Shown here piece after piece: positions 18,496 through 27,678 of a DNA stretch of 64,000 bases. Position numbers and translations under genes: made by a program. The notes under the pieces are model-generated. The model worked only from the letters and a program-made list of their open reading frames with translations, was not told the DNA's origin and did no database searches. Each line of letters starts with the position of its first letter. The first letter of the stretch is position 1. Source of the DNA: Dactylosporangium sp. AC04546 (GTDB taxonomy: Bacteria > Actinomycetota > Actinomycetes > Mycobacteriales > Micromonosporaceae); assembly GCF_022095675.1 (NCBI RefSeq), contig NZ_JAHYSG010000010.1:103788-167787 (forward strand), written 5' to 3'.

Positions 18496-20375
18496 CGAGG
18501 CAGCCCGAGTGCCAACTCGTCCAAGCCGAGACCGATGCGGCCGACGCGATCCGCGATGACCGCCAGTTCGTGGTTTTCGGCGAGATCGTTGGCGAGGCGG
18601 CCGAAGAACTGGGACACCCAGCGGGTCTGCTCAACGGCCGACTCGATCGATGTGGATGTTCCGCGGCGCTCGCGCGTGTCGGCGAGCATTGCGGACACAC
18701 TCGCGAGCAGTTCCGCGCGCAACTCCGGCGCCACCGGAGCGTCACGGAACATCCGGGCGGCCCTCGCACCGGCATCGTCGACCGCGTCGTACAGCAGGAA
18801 CGGCGCGTCGCCACGCATTGAGACCTCGTGCGGGCCGAGCCAGCTGCTCGGCGTGAGGCCGAGGGCATACGAGGACCGACTGGACAGCGGCCGATACGGC
18901 GCGACGCCTGTCGCGGTGACCGTGTGCAGCGCCTGCCGGAAGCACGGATGTACGCAGAAATGATGCTCAGTACCGTCGAGTGGCAGGTTGTTGTCGTGGA
19001 CGTACTCGAAGGCCTCACCACGCCGGACGCCGAGAAAGCCGATGCCGTACAGCACCGATACGACCCCACGCGGAGTGAAGACCTCGGCGAAGCGCGGATG
19101 TCTGCTGCGAAGCGTGCCGGCGAGCGTGGCCAGCCGCTGGTCGAACGCGTCCCGATCCACCACGTACCCAGAGTTCTGAAACAGCACGAACAGGTCGGTC
19201 AGGAACGGATAGTTGATCAGATACTCGTTCGCAAGGTCCTGGACCTTCCAGACGGAGTACTGCCGTTCGGCTTCGACGATGTCCTGCGCCGTAACGTGGT
19301 TCCGTCCATTCTTTGCCGTCGTGTCTCGGCAGAGGTTGGCGAACTGGATGAGATCGCGAGGCCTCATGAGTGTGCGTTCGATCAGATAGGTCGCCGTCGG
19401 CCGCCCATCCACAGTCTCGACGAAGTAGTCGCCGAACAGTCTGAGGTCCGCACCGCTTGATCCGACCGAAGCTTCGGCGCGGACCGCGAGCATGTCGGCG
19501 AGCGCCTCAGCCGACCATTCAATGCGCATCTCGTCGCCGCGGAACTTGTCTCGCTCCGGAAACTGGAGTGCGTCGTAGATGTCCGACCTGATGCAGACGA
19601 CACAGCGGATGTTGCGAAACCGGCTCGACACGTGCTTCGAGGCGGTCAGCAGACCGACGACCATGTCGTCGGAGTTGACATCGTTCGACCACACCTTCTC
19701 GAGCTGGTCGACCACCACCAGGAAAGGTCCGTGGCCGGTCGGGCATGCCAGGTCCTCAATCGCCCGGCCCAGCCAGTCCTCAACGATGTCCAACTGCTGT
19801 GAGACCCGGATGCCCTCCGACGGTGCCGTCCCCTTGCCCAGCTCAAGGTTCGCCTTGATGCCGAATGCTTCGAGCGAGAGCGATGACCGAAGCTGCTGGA
19901 TGGTCTTCCAGAACCGTTCATGCCAGCGGGGGTCGTCGTTGAGCTCGCCGTTCTCCAGGAGGAACTTGCGCAACTGGCTCACGGAGGCCGCGGTCTTCCC
20001 GTGGGCGGTTCGTGCGTGGTGCAGCACGAGCTTGGCGATCTGCACCGCCAGCACGTATCGCCAGATGAGCTGTTTCGCCGTCTGACGGGTCAGGCCCTGC
20101 AGCTCGAACTGGCGGATCTCGTCAGCCGATATCTCGTCGGGGGTGACGATCGAGGCGCGCTTCGCCGCGTCGTCCGCAAGCATCACGCAGATCGCACTCT
20201 TCCCCGCCCCCTTCCGGCCGATGACGAGCTGCTTGCGGCCCCGCATCACCATGTTGTAGGCGGCCGTCCGCATGAATCCCGCTCGCAACAGGCCGGCACC
20301 GCCGACATCGCTTTCCGCGTCATCCCTGCCGAAGTACAACAGGTCGAAGTCCGGGCGCACAGGGACTTCCTGCAT
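18465..20375 (-). CDS. Sll1717-type P-loop ATPase, 636 residues
   Basis: The N-terminus DLLYFGRDDAESD followed by LVIGRKGAGKS (Walker A, residues 51-60) fits the Sll1717 group of P-loop ATPases. Walker B is FLVVVDQLEKVW (about 218-229), and a candidate arginine sensor lies in VVCIRSDIYDAL. A middle alpha-helical part contains RPRDLIQFANLC. After residue 400 are a helical/winged region (VVSVLYGIGFLGVRRG) and a C-terminal domain of about 130 residues that I cannot assign. GAGGAG lies nine bases before the ATG. Base composition is visibly less GC-rich than the neighbours and rare codons are more common, which suggests transfer. Some members of this group lie in defence-type neighbourhoods, but no nuclease or toxin gene is adjacent here. 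Confidence 0.8.
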   Translation of the reverse strand: MQEVPVRPDFDLLYFGRDDAESDVGGAGLLRAGFMRTAAYNMVMRGRKQLVIGRKGAGKSAICVMLADDAAKRASIVTPDEISADEIRQFELQGLTRQTAKQLIWRYVLAVQIAKLVLHHARTAHGKTAASVSQLRKFLLENGELNDDPRWHERFWKTIQQLRSSLSLEAFGIKANLELGKGTAPSEGIRVSQQLDIVEDWLGRAIEDLACPTGHGPFLVVVDQLEKVWSNDVNSDDMVVGLLTASKHVSSRFRNIRCVVCIRSDIYDALQFPERDKFRGDEMRIEWSAEALADMLAVRAEASVGSSGADLRLFGDYFVETVDGRPTATYLIERTLMRPRDLIQFANLCRDTTAKNGRNHVTAQDIVEAERQYSVWKVQDLANEYLINYPFLTDLFVLFQNSGYVVDRDAFDQRLATLAGTLRSRHPRFAEVFTPRGVVSVLYGIGFLGVRRGEAFEYVHDNNLPLDGTEHHFCVHPCFRQALHTVTATGVAPYRPLSSRSSYALGLTPSSWLGPHEVSMRGDAPFLLYDAVDDAGARAARMFRDAPVAPELRAELLASVSAMLADTRERRGTSTSIESAVEQTRWVSQFFGRLANDLAENHELAVIADRVGRIGLGLDELALGLPRYDPRPSEMS

Positions 20376-20723
20376 GACTATCGACTCCTCTTCGAAGCAG
20401 CCGCGGTAGCCGGCTCGACGGCTATGGTTCGGGCTGTGCCATCGGCGCACCGCCTGCGTGCGGCATCGAAGCCACCAGTGACACCCCCATGATCACGACA
20501 CCGGCACGTCGCACGGAACCCTCCGTTGAACGGTTGCGCCAATTGGACTGGTCATCACCCATCGCGCAACACCGACCGAGCGAACACTCTCGGTAGCGGT
20601 TCGGGCGACCCGGATCGATCTGATCGGTCGAGGATTCCGGCATCGGCAGCGTGATCAGGGTGCCGTGTTCGGCGTCTCGTCCTTCAGCGGTTCCGCCATG
20701 CCCTCGTTGCACTCCCCACGGCC
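20376..20723. other. Gap of about 350 bases; one weak ORF
   Basis: The minus strand holds an open frame of 73 codons (20643 to 20422, starting MPESSTDQIDPGR). It has no clear ribosome site or recognisable domain. I see no hairpin terminator. It may hold the promoter of the P-loop ATPase, whose start is at 20375. Confidence 0.3.
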
Positions 20724-22425
20724 TCAGCTGCGCGTCAGGGCCGGGGTCACGTCGTCGACCTGGAGTGTGCGCAGGTCGTCGACGCTCGGGGTCTGGACGG
20801 ACCGCAGGCGGCCGGCCTGGCGGGTCACCGAGTCGGCGAAGACCTGGCGGGCGTAGCGGGCGTTGCCGAAGGCGCAGTCCGTCGGGACCGTCTCGAAGTG
20901 TTCGCGCAGCGCCACCAGGGTGCCGCCCGGGCAGTCGTAGCCGCTCGCCTGGGCGAAGCCCTCGAAGATGGCCACCAGCTCGTCGGCGGTGTAGTTCGCC
21001 AAGCGGATGCGGCGGGTGAAGCGGGAGCCCAGGCCCGCGTTCGAGGCCTGGAACGCCTCCATCTCCTGGTCGTAGCCCGCGGCGATGACGACCACCTCGT
21101 CGCGGTGGTCCTCCATCAGCTTGACGAGCGTGTCCACGGCCTCCCGGCCGAAGTCGTGGCCGCTGCCGCCGCCGTCCACAGGGGACAGTGTGTACGCCTC
21201 GTCGATGAACAGCACCCCGCCGATCGCCTGGGTGACCTTCTCGCGGGTCTTCACGGCGGTGCCGCCGATGTGCTCGGCCACCAGGTCGGCGCGGGACGCC
21301 TCGACGAGCTGGCCGGTCGGCAGGGCGTCGAGGGCGGCGAGGATCCGGCCGTACAGCCGGGCGACCGTGGTCTTGCCGGTCCCGGGCGCGCCGGCGAACA
21401 CCATGTGCCGCGACATCGGGGGCACCGGCAGGCCGGCGGCGGCGCGGCGGCTGACGCGGTGCAGGCCGACGAGGGTGGCGACCTCGCGCTTGACGCGGGC
21501 CAGGCCGACGAGTCCGTCGAGCTCCTTGAGCATGGGCGCGACCGGATCGTGCCCGTCGTCGGCGTCGCTCCCGGGACCCGTTCCTGGCGCGCCGGGAACG
21601 GACCCGGAACCGCTGGGAACGGGGGGAACGCCGGGATCGCCGCCGGGAAACGCAGAAACGCCGGAAACGCCGGAACCGAAAACGCCGGAAACGTCGGAGA
21701 CACTGGGACCGGGAACGCCGGAAACGTCGGAGACACTGGGACCGGGAACGCCGGAAACGTCGGAGACACTGGAACCGGGAACGCCGGAAACGGTGGGAAC
21801 GCCGGAGGCACCCGGCCCGGAAACGCTGGGAACGGTCGGAACGCTGCGACCGCTCCGAGCCGCGCCGGGAACAGCGCCGGAGACCGTCACCGCGCGGGTG
21901 GTCTCGATGGCCAGAGCGTCGGCGCCGTTGCCGGTCAGCTCGCACCCGTCGACCACGCCCGTCGAGCCCGGTCCGAACCCGACGCCGGCGGCGCCGCTGC
22001 GGTGGATGCGGGAGCGGCGCAGGACCAGCCGGGCGCCGTGCTGGGCCTGCGCGCGGTCACCGCGCGCGTCGCGCAGTTCGCACGCCGTGGCCGACGTGGT
22101 GCCGCCCGGCGCGACGAGCAGGTTGACGGCCGCGCCGCGCAGCTCGGTGTCCTCCAGCGTGAGCGTGCTGTCCGCCCTGATGAGCGCCGCCGCGACGTTC
22201 CCGCCCTCGACCCGGCCGTGCCGGACCGTCGCGGCGGCACCGTCGGCGAGCTGGATGCCCGCCCGGGAGCAGCCCGAGATGGTCGTCGACTCGGCGGTAC
22301 AGCGGGCGCCCCCACCGATGCCGAGCCCGGTGACCCCGCAGTCCCGCAGCGTCGGGTCGGCGGTGCCGGAGACGACGACCCCGTGCCCGGCCGGTACCGC
22401 GCGCCACGCACGGCAGCTCCCCGCA
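20724..22425 (-). pseudogene. Beta-helix/AAA+ ATPase (EccA/CbbX-like), N-terminus missing
   Basis: Reading down from about 22425, the product opens in the middle of a right-handed beta-helix (GHGVVVSGTADPTLRDCGV, then repeated coils such as GIQLADGAAATVRHG). A low-complexity linker with 11-residue repeats follows, then an AAA+ domain: VFAGAPGTGKTTVARLYGR (Walker A), VLFIDEAYTLSP (Walker B), VIAAGYDQEMEAF, LGSRFTRRIRLANYTADEL and FGNARYARQVFADSV. AAA proteins of this CbbX/EccA type occur with type VII secretion genes. There is no start codon at the similarity boundary; the sequence passes directly into a mycosin fragment on the other strand. It likely arose by deletion of both N-termini. The remaining AAA module is intact. 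Confidence 0.75.
21640..21830. repeat. 33-bp tandem repeats coding an 11-residue linker
   Basis: A 33-base unit containing GGAGACACTGGGACCGGGAA recurs about three times, with further partial copies on both sides. On the minus strand it encodes SVSDVSGVPGP-like repeats that join the beta-helix to the AAA domain. The unit keeps frame, so copy number can vary without breaking the protein. Confidence 0.85.
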
Positions 22426-22986
22426 GGCACCGGCGACGGCGGGGCCGGTGTGGTACCCGGCGGCCTACCCGGACGTCCACGCGGTCGGCGGCCTGAGCGA
22501 CACCGGCGCCCCGGCGGGCGCGCCGCCGAAGTCGGCGGGCGTGGACGTGGCCGGCTCGTCGGTGGGCGCGGTGAGTCTGGCCCCGACGGGCCAGGGGCAC
22601 TACCGGGTGGCGGGCATCCCGGTGGCGGCGGCGTACGTGGCGGCGACGGCGGCGCTGGTCCGCGCCTACCACCCGGAGCTGTCCGCGCGGGAGGTCCGGC
22701 AACGCCTGGAACGCTCGGCGGAGCGCCCGGCCGGCCCGACGCGCTGGCGGACGCGGTGGGTGCGGGCTTCGTCGACCCGTACGCCGCCGTGGCCGGCACG
22801 GTCCTGGGCGAGTCGGCCGCGCCGAGGCGGGTGCCGGGGCCGGTCGCGCTGCCGGCGCCGGCGGCGACGCCGCGCCCGGTGGTGACGGCCTGGCTGGTGA
22901 CCCTGACGTCCTTCGCCGCGGCGGCGATCGCCTTCGCCACGGTGGCCACGATCAGCAGAGGGCGCCGCCGCGCCTGGCGCCCCTGA
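22426..22986 (+). pseudogene. Mycosin-like S8 peptidase, C-terminal fragment with frameshift
   Basis: The frame enters at AGPVWYPAAYPDVHAVGGL, which is mid-domain in subtilisin-like mycosins. It then reads through VAAAYVAATAALVRAYHPELSAREVRQRL. Near 22737 the frame shifts by one base, and the proper C-terminus continues as PDALADAVGAGFVDPYAAV and a final membrane helix (VTAWLVTLTSFAAAAIAFATVA). The catalytic Asp and His lie upstream and are lost. Where a GTS motif with the nucleophile is expected there is AGIP, so the Ser is also missing. Some type VII-associated S8 paralogues are natural pseudo-enzymes, so that loss may be older than the truncation. Confidence 0.75.
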
Positions 22987-23001
22987 CGTCGGTCGTCCCG
23001 C

Positions 23002-23594
23002 TCACACGTGCGGGCGGGCGTGGAGCTCGCGCAGTTGCAGGCCGAAGGGCTGGGCCCCGCGGAAGCGGTTGCTGTACAGCTCGTAGCGGACGATGAACGT
23101 GTACCAGTCGCCGGTCCACGGTTCGAAGTCGAAGTTCTCGCCGAGCAGGTCGTCCGGCGGGACACGGCCGGGGCAGTGGGCGAAGCCCGCCGTCCAGGCC
23201 ACCGCCGGGTCGGCGGTCGAGAAGAACACGCAGCCGGCCGCCGGCTCGTGCGCGACGCGCTCGAAGCGGTACGGGCCGATCGACAGCGCTGCCCGGACGG
23301 CGCGCGGGCGGCGCGCTCCAGGTCGTCCCGATAGGCGTCGAAGGTCGCCCGGGCGACCAGGTCACCCGACGTGACCAGCAGCGTCGCGGCGAACACCGCC
23401 GGCAGGGCGGCCACGACCCACCAGCACCGCGGCTCGCGCCGCACGACGGCGAGCCACAGCGCCGTGAGCAGGGCGGCCAGCCACAGCGCCCAGACCGTCA
23501 CGGCGTGGTAGCCGCCCGGGGCGCACACCGCCCACAGCAGCAGGCCGGCGGGCACCGGCGGGCCGGCGACGACCGCCCATCGCAGGAGCGTCAC
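23002..23594 (-). pseudogene. Small membrane protein with a frameshift, function unknown
   Basis: Starts at GTG 23594, overlapping the stop of the upstream DinB-family gene (GTGA). The first half has three membrane spans (LLRWAVVAGPPVPAGLLLWAV, VWALWLAALLTALWLAVV, WWVVAALPAVFAATLLV). After DDLERAARA the frame breaks near 23300 and the second half continues one base out of phase: LSIGPYRFERVAHEP, VFFSTADPAVAWTAGFAHCP, WYTFIVRYELYSNRF and stop at 23002. Joined, it would be about 195 residues with an extracytoplasmic C-terminal domain holding two Cys. A base is probably missing in a GC-rich run. I do not recognise the family. Confidence 0.65.
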
Positions 23595-24331
23595 TGGGTG
23601 GCGACCACGATGCAGCGGCGCAGCTCGGCGACCGCCTCCGGGTCGCCCTCGACCGTCACGCCGCCGGCGGCGCGGTTCCACAGCCAGAGCAGGACCGCCG
23701 CCGGGTCGCCCGTCACGGTGGCGTCCGCGGCGGCCGCGCCGTCCGTGACCGTGAACGGGACCGTGTTCACCAGCCAGGACGCCTCCGCGGCCCGGATCGC
23801 CACGGTGCGGCCCGGGGAGTCCCGCAAGGCTTCCGTGAAGTAGGAGCCCCACTCGGCCACGCCGAACGCCACGAAGATCTTCAGCAGCTCGTCGACGCCG
23901 TCGGCGGCGAGGTCGGGTGGGATCGGTGCCAGCGGCACGCCCGCGCCCAGCTCGGCGTCGACGCGGTGGATCACCGTCTCCTGGGCCATCCGGCGGTACC
24001 AGAACCCGACCGTCTGGTCCGGGGTGTACCACGAGCCGGCCGGGTCCTGCGGCCGGCGGGCGGCGAACTCGGCCAGCAGGTCGGCGTGGGCGCGATCGAG
24101 CAGCGCCAGGGGGTCCTCGCCGGCCAGCTCGGCCGGCGGCCACGGGTCGGGCTCGGCGCCCTCGCGCATGGCGAGGGTCTTGTGCAGGTAGACCTCGCCG
24201 ACGTGGCGGGTCAGGTCGGCCACCGTCCAGCCGGGGCAGCTCGGCACGTCGGCGGCCAGGGCGGGCGGCGCGACCTCACGCAGGCGGGCGAAGTCGGTTT
24301 CCAGGCATTCGAGGTACCGCTGGATGTGCAT
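23591..24331 (-). CDS. Mycothiol-dependent maleylpyruvate isomerase-family (DinB-like) protein
   Basis: 246 residues with the four-helix DinB/MDMPI fold. The metal-binding pattern is visible as VADLTRHVGEVY (first His) and MAQETVIHRVDAELG (Glu and His). The C-terminal domain (GAAAADATVTGDPAAVLLWLWNR and a final VEGDPEAVAEL) is the SCP2-like part common in actinobacterial members. The family uses mycothiol or acts on small electrophiles; the substrate here is unknown. Confidence 0.88.
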   Translation of the reverse strand: MHIQRYLECLETDFARLREVAPPALAADVPSCPGWTVADLTRHVGEVYLHKTLAMREGAEPDPWPPAELAGEDPLALLDRAHADLLAEFAARRPQDPAGSWYTPDQTVGFWYRRMAQETVIHRVDAELGAGVPLAPIPPDLAADGVDELLKIFVAFGVAEWGSYFTEALRDSPGRTVAIRAAEASWLVNTVPFTVTDGAAAADATVTGDPAAVLLWLWNRAAGGVTVEGDPEAVAELRRCIVVATQ

Positions 24332-24379
24332 GACGCTCAGTATTCACCGAGGCCGGCGTAGCGGGCGTCCCGCTGACCC

Positions 24380-25132
24380 TCAGTAGGTGAGCCCGGCCAG
24401 GATCTCGACGAGCTCGTCGACGCTCAGCGGCTGGTCGGGCCGGGTGACTTGCTGCTCTTCCAGGACCCCGCCCTCGCCGGGCCGGGGGCTCGGGTCGCCG
24501 GTGACGTTGGTGGCGCTGGCAAAGAGCGCCGCGCCTCGGGCGTACATGCGCACGTTCACCAGCTGGTGCTGGTAGCTGCGGGTCGAGCCGGCCTGCAGGA
24601 CGGTCACGGCCTCGCCGTGCGGCCCGGTCCGTTTGGTGCACACGGGCGGTGGCCCGCAGAGCCGTTCCCTGGCGTCCTCGGGGACCGCGGTCAGGGAGAT
24701 GCTGAAGCCGAGGGCGCCGATGCCCTGCTCGTCGGCGACGAGCGCGGCGGCGGTGTAGGCGTCGCCGTCGCGGTACACCTGCAGCGGCCCGGCCTTCGCG
24801 GTGCTCTTGCGGTGGAAGGTCGCGCCCGGCAGGCGCCGCGACACCTCGGTCTGCAGGTAGCAGGTGAGCCGGTCCGCCTGCTGGTCGCTCGCGCAGAACG
24901 GCCGCGGGTCGAGGGCGGTCCAGCCGGGGCCGGACGGCTGCACCGGCGCCGGGTCGCCGGGGAGGTTCGCGAGCAGCACCCCGGTCGCGGCCAGGACGGC
25001 GACCGCGCCGCCCGTGACGGTGAGCCGGCGCCGGCGGCGGGTGCGGCGGCCGGCGCTGAGCACGCCCGCCGAGGTGAGCCGGGTCGGCGGGCCGCCGTCG
25101 GTGTACTCGCGCAGGGCGGTGTCGAGGTCCAT
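24380..25132 (-). CDS. Membrane-anchored partner of the SigE-family sigma factor
   Basis: 250 residues. A short cytoplasmic N-terminus (MDLDTALREYTDGGPPTRL) and an Arg-rich stop-transfer (RRTRRRRRLTVTGG) lead into one membrane helix (AVAVLAATGVLLANL). An external domain of about 190 residues has two Cys pairs (PFCASDQQADRLTCYLQ, LCGPPPVC). It begins two bases after the stop of the sigma factor gene, so both lie in one operon. The layout resembles regulators that often accompany SigE-family ECF factors, but no known anti-sigma motif is visible; that role is inference. Confidence 0.65.
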   Translation of the reverse strand: MDLDTALREYTDGGPPTRLTSAGVLSAGRRTRRRRRLTVTGGAVAVLAATGVLLANLPGDPAPVQPSGPGWTALDPRPFCASDQQADRLTCYLQTEVSRRLPGATFHRKSTAKAGPLQVYRDGDAYTAAALVADEQGIGALGFSISLTAVPEDARERLCGPPPVCTKRTGPHGEAVTVLQAGSTRSYQHQLVNVRMYARGAALFASATNVTGDPSPRPGEGGVLEEQQVTRPDQPLSVDELVEILAGLTY

Positions 25133-25134
25133 GG

Positions 25135-25626
25135 CTACTCCTTCGTCGGTGCCAGGGCGCGGCGCAGCGCGTCGACGGCCCGGGCGGTCTGGCTGCGGAC
25201 GGTGCCCTCGGCCATGCCGAGCAGCTCGGCGACCTCGGCGACGGACAGGTCCTCGAGGTGGCGCAGGACGACGACGGCCCGCTGGCGGGGCGGCAGCGCC
25301 CGCAGCGCCTGCCCGAGCCCGGTGTCGCCGCCGGGCTCGGCCTCGGGGACGGGCGTGTCGGGCGGCTCGGCGACGACCGTCTCGCGGCGGCGGTCCCGCC
25401 GGTGCGACAGGAACGCGTTGACGAGGATCCGCCGGGTGTACGCGTCGAGGGACTCGGGCCGCGCGCGCCGCCAGTGCTGGTACAGCTTGACGAAGGTCAG
25501 CTGGACGAGGTCGTCGGCGGTGTGCCAGTCCCCGCAGAGCGCGAACGCGAACCGCCGCAGCGGCACCACCCGCCCGGCGAAGTAGTCGGTGAACTCGGCG
25601 TCCGATCGGCTCCCCACGCACCACAT
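25135..25626 (-). CDS. SigE-family ECF RNA polymerase sigma factor
   Basis: 163 residues. Region 2 is FTDYFAGRVVPLRRFAFALCGDWHTADDLVQ with LTFVKLYQHWRRA. Region 4 is ALPPRQRAVVVLRHLEDLSV with the helix-turn-helix AEVAELLGMAEGTVRSQTARAV. It is the size and type of the actinobacterial SigE (SigM-like) ECF group. First gene of a two-gene operon with the membrane protein downstream. A second pair of the same design lies at 55.6-57.0 kb. Confidence 0.93.
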   Translation of the reverse strand: MWCVGSRSDAEFTDYFAGRVVPLRRFAFALCGDWHTADDLVQLTFVKLYQHWRRARPESLDAYTRRILVNAFLSHRRDRRRETVVAEPPDTPVPEAEPGGDTGLGQALRALPPRQRAVVVLRHLEDLSVAEVAELLGMAEGTVRSQTARAVDALRRALAPTKE

Positions 25627-25663
25627 ACTCCGGGCGGCGGGAAAACGCTCAACCCCTGTCGGC

Positions 25664-26144
25664 TCACACCCGCTTCTCGTAGCGGCGGCACGGCACCGGG
25701 ATGATCTCGCCCGCGTGCGGGACCGGGTTGTCGTACGCCCCGGCGTCGGCCCATCCGCAGCGCTCGTAGAACCGCCGCGCGCGGGCGTTGCCCCGGCACC
25801 ACCGCGAGCCAGGCCGTGCCGTAGCCGTTCGCGGCGACCTGCCGCTCGGCGGCGGCGAGCAGGCCGGCGGCGACGCCGGTGCCGCGGTGCGCGCCCCCGA
25901 CGTACACCTGCTCGACCTCGTCCCCGACGACCATCACGAACCCGGCGACCGCGTCGCCCACCTCGGCGACCGTGGTGTCGGGCACCCGCGCGGCGGCCCG
26001 CGAGCGGAACGAGTCGTGGGTGCGCGCCGCGACGAGCGCGTCGGGCACGTTGCCGAGGTGGCCGTCCCGCCAACCGGCCTCCCAGATGGCGGCGACCTCG
26101 GCGGCGTCGGCGGCCCGGGCCGGTCGAATCAGCGGCGCTGTCAC
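25664..26144 (-). pseudogene. GNAT acetyltransferase with one-base frameshift
   Basis: Starts MTAPLIRPARAADAAEVAAIW, with the GNAT acetyl-CoA loop in VYVGGAHRGTGVAAGLL. After WLAVVPG, a run of four G at about 25795 throws the frame. The expected continuation NARARRFYERCGWADAG to YEKRV at 25664 is present one base out of phase. Removing one G restores a 160-residue enzyme. Likely an assembly error or a very recent mutation. Substrate unknown. Confidence 0.8.
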
Positions 26145-26166
26145 CCGCCCAACCTTAAGGCCTGTC

Positions 26167-27678
26167 TCATACCTGAGGCAGGGCTCCGGCGATCGTGCGG
26201 CGCAGCTCGCGCTTGAGGACCTTGTGGCTCGGGCCCAGCGGGAGCGCCTCGACGAAGCGGACGCGGCGCGGGTACTTGTGCTTGCCGAGGTGCTCGCGGG
26301 ACCACTCGATCAGGCCCGGCTCGGTCAGGGCGGCCGCCGGGTCGGGGACCACCACCGCGCAGATCTCCTCGCCGTGGGTCTCGTCGGGGACGCCGATCAC
26401 CGCCACCTGGACCACGCCCGGGTGGCGGGCCAGGACCTCCTCGACCTCACGCGGGTACACGTTGAAGCCGCCGCGGATCACGATGTCCTTCTTGCGGTCC
26501 ACCACGGTCAGGAAGCCGGCGGTGTCCTTGGTGCCCAGGTCGCCGGAGCGGAACCAGCCGTCGACGACCGCCAGGGCCGTGTCGTCGGGGCGGCCGAGGT
26601 AGCCGGCGAAGACGTTGTGGCCGCGGATCACGATCTCGCCGAGCTCGCCCGGGCCGAGCAGCTCGATCGTGTCGTCGAGCTCGGCGCGGGCGATCTCCAC
26701 CTCCACGCCCCAGATCGGGTGGCCGATGGTGCCGGCGCGGGTGCCGAAGTGGGGCTGGTTGGTGGTGGCCGTCGGCGACGTCTCGGACAGGCCGTAGCCC
26801 TCGAAGATCGAGGTCCGGTAGGCGGCGTTGAACCGCTCCAGGACGGCCACCGGCAGCGACGCGCCGCCGGAGATGGCCAGCCGCAGGCGGGGCAGCTCGG
26901 TGCGGCCCTCGGCGGCGGCGACCAGGGCGACGTACATCGTCGGCACCCCGTGGAACACGTCGACCCGCTCGCGCAGCATGACGTCCAGGGCGGCCTCGCC
27001 GGTGAACCGGGCGAGCATCACGAGCGTGGCGCCGAGGCGGAACGTGCCGTTCATGCCGACCGTCTGGCCGAACGTGTGGAACAGCGGCAGGCAGCCGAGG
27101 ACCACGTCGCCGGAGCGGGCGTCGTTGGCGTCGAACACGTTGACGGTCGCGTTCATCACCAGGTTGAGGTGGGTGAGCACGGCGCCCTTCGGCTGTCCCG
27201 TGGTGCCGCTGGTGTAGAGCACGACCGCCGGGTCCTCGGGCTCGCGCGAGACGTAGGAGCGCAGCGGCTCGGCGCCGAGCAGCGCGGCCGGCTCGACGCA
27301 GGGCACGCCCGCGGACCGCGCCGCCGGCCCGCCGGCCGCGGCCTGGCTGGGGTGGCAGACCAGGGCGGTCGCGCCGCTGTCGCGCAGCACGTACGCCACC
27401 TCGTCGGCGTTGAGCAGCAGGTGGACGGGCACGACGACGGCACCGAGCGCGACGATCCCGTAGTACACCCGGGGAAAGTCGATGACGTTGGGGCATTGCA
27501 GCGCCACCCGGTCGCCCGGGCGCACCCCCTGCTCGCGCAGCGCGGCGGCGACGGTGAGCGACTGCCGCCACAGCTCGGCGTAGGTGACCCGCTGCGGGCC
27601 GTCGACGACCGCGACCTTGTCCGGGTGGCGGCGGGCGGACTCGGCGAGGATCGCCGCCAGGGAGAGCGTGGCGCTCAT
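26167..27678 (-). CDS. Acyl-CoA synthetase (AMP-forming)
   Basis: 503 residues. AMP-binding signature VVLYTSGTTGQPKGAVLTH, then FEGYGLSETSPTAT, the hinge and Asp/Arg residues in WFRSGDLGTKDTAGFLTVVDRKKD, and the catalytic Lys region in PLGPSHKVLKRELR. It activates a fatty or aromatic acid to its CoA thioester in the cytoplasm. The ATG overlaps the stop of the acyl-CoA dehydrogenase gene (ATGA), so the two enzymes act on the same substrate class. Chain length cannot be read from the sequence. Confidence 0.93.
   Translation of the reverse strand: MSATLSLAAILAESARRHPDKVAVVDGPQRVTYAELWRQSLTVAAALREQGVRPGDRVALQCPNVIDFPRVYYGIVALGAVVVPVHLLLNADEVAYVLRDSGATALVCHPSQAAAGGPAARSAGVPCVEPAALLGAEPLRSYVSREPEDPAVVLYTSGTTGQPKGAVLTHLNLVMNATVNVFDANDARSGDVVLGCLPLFHTFGQTVGMNGTFRLGATLVMLARFTGEAALDVMLRERVDVFHGVPTMYVALVAAAEGRTELPRLRLAISGGASLPVAVLERFNAAYRTSIFEGYGLSETSPTATTNQPHFGTRAGTIGHPIWGVEVEIARAELDDTIELLGPGELGEIVIRGHNVFAGYLGRPDDTALAVVDGWFRSGDLGTKDTAGFLTVVDRKKDIVIRGGFNVYPREVEEVLARHPGVVQVAVIGVPDETHGEEICAVVVPDPAAALTEPGLIEWSREHLGKHKYPRRVRFVEALPLGPSHKVLKRELRRTIAGALPQV

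Noticed and set aside
20422..20643. 73-codon minus-strand frame as a real gene
   Set aside because: No clear ribosome site, domain or conserved context. Kept only as a remark on the gap.
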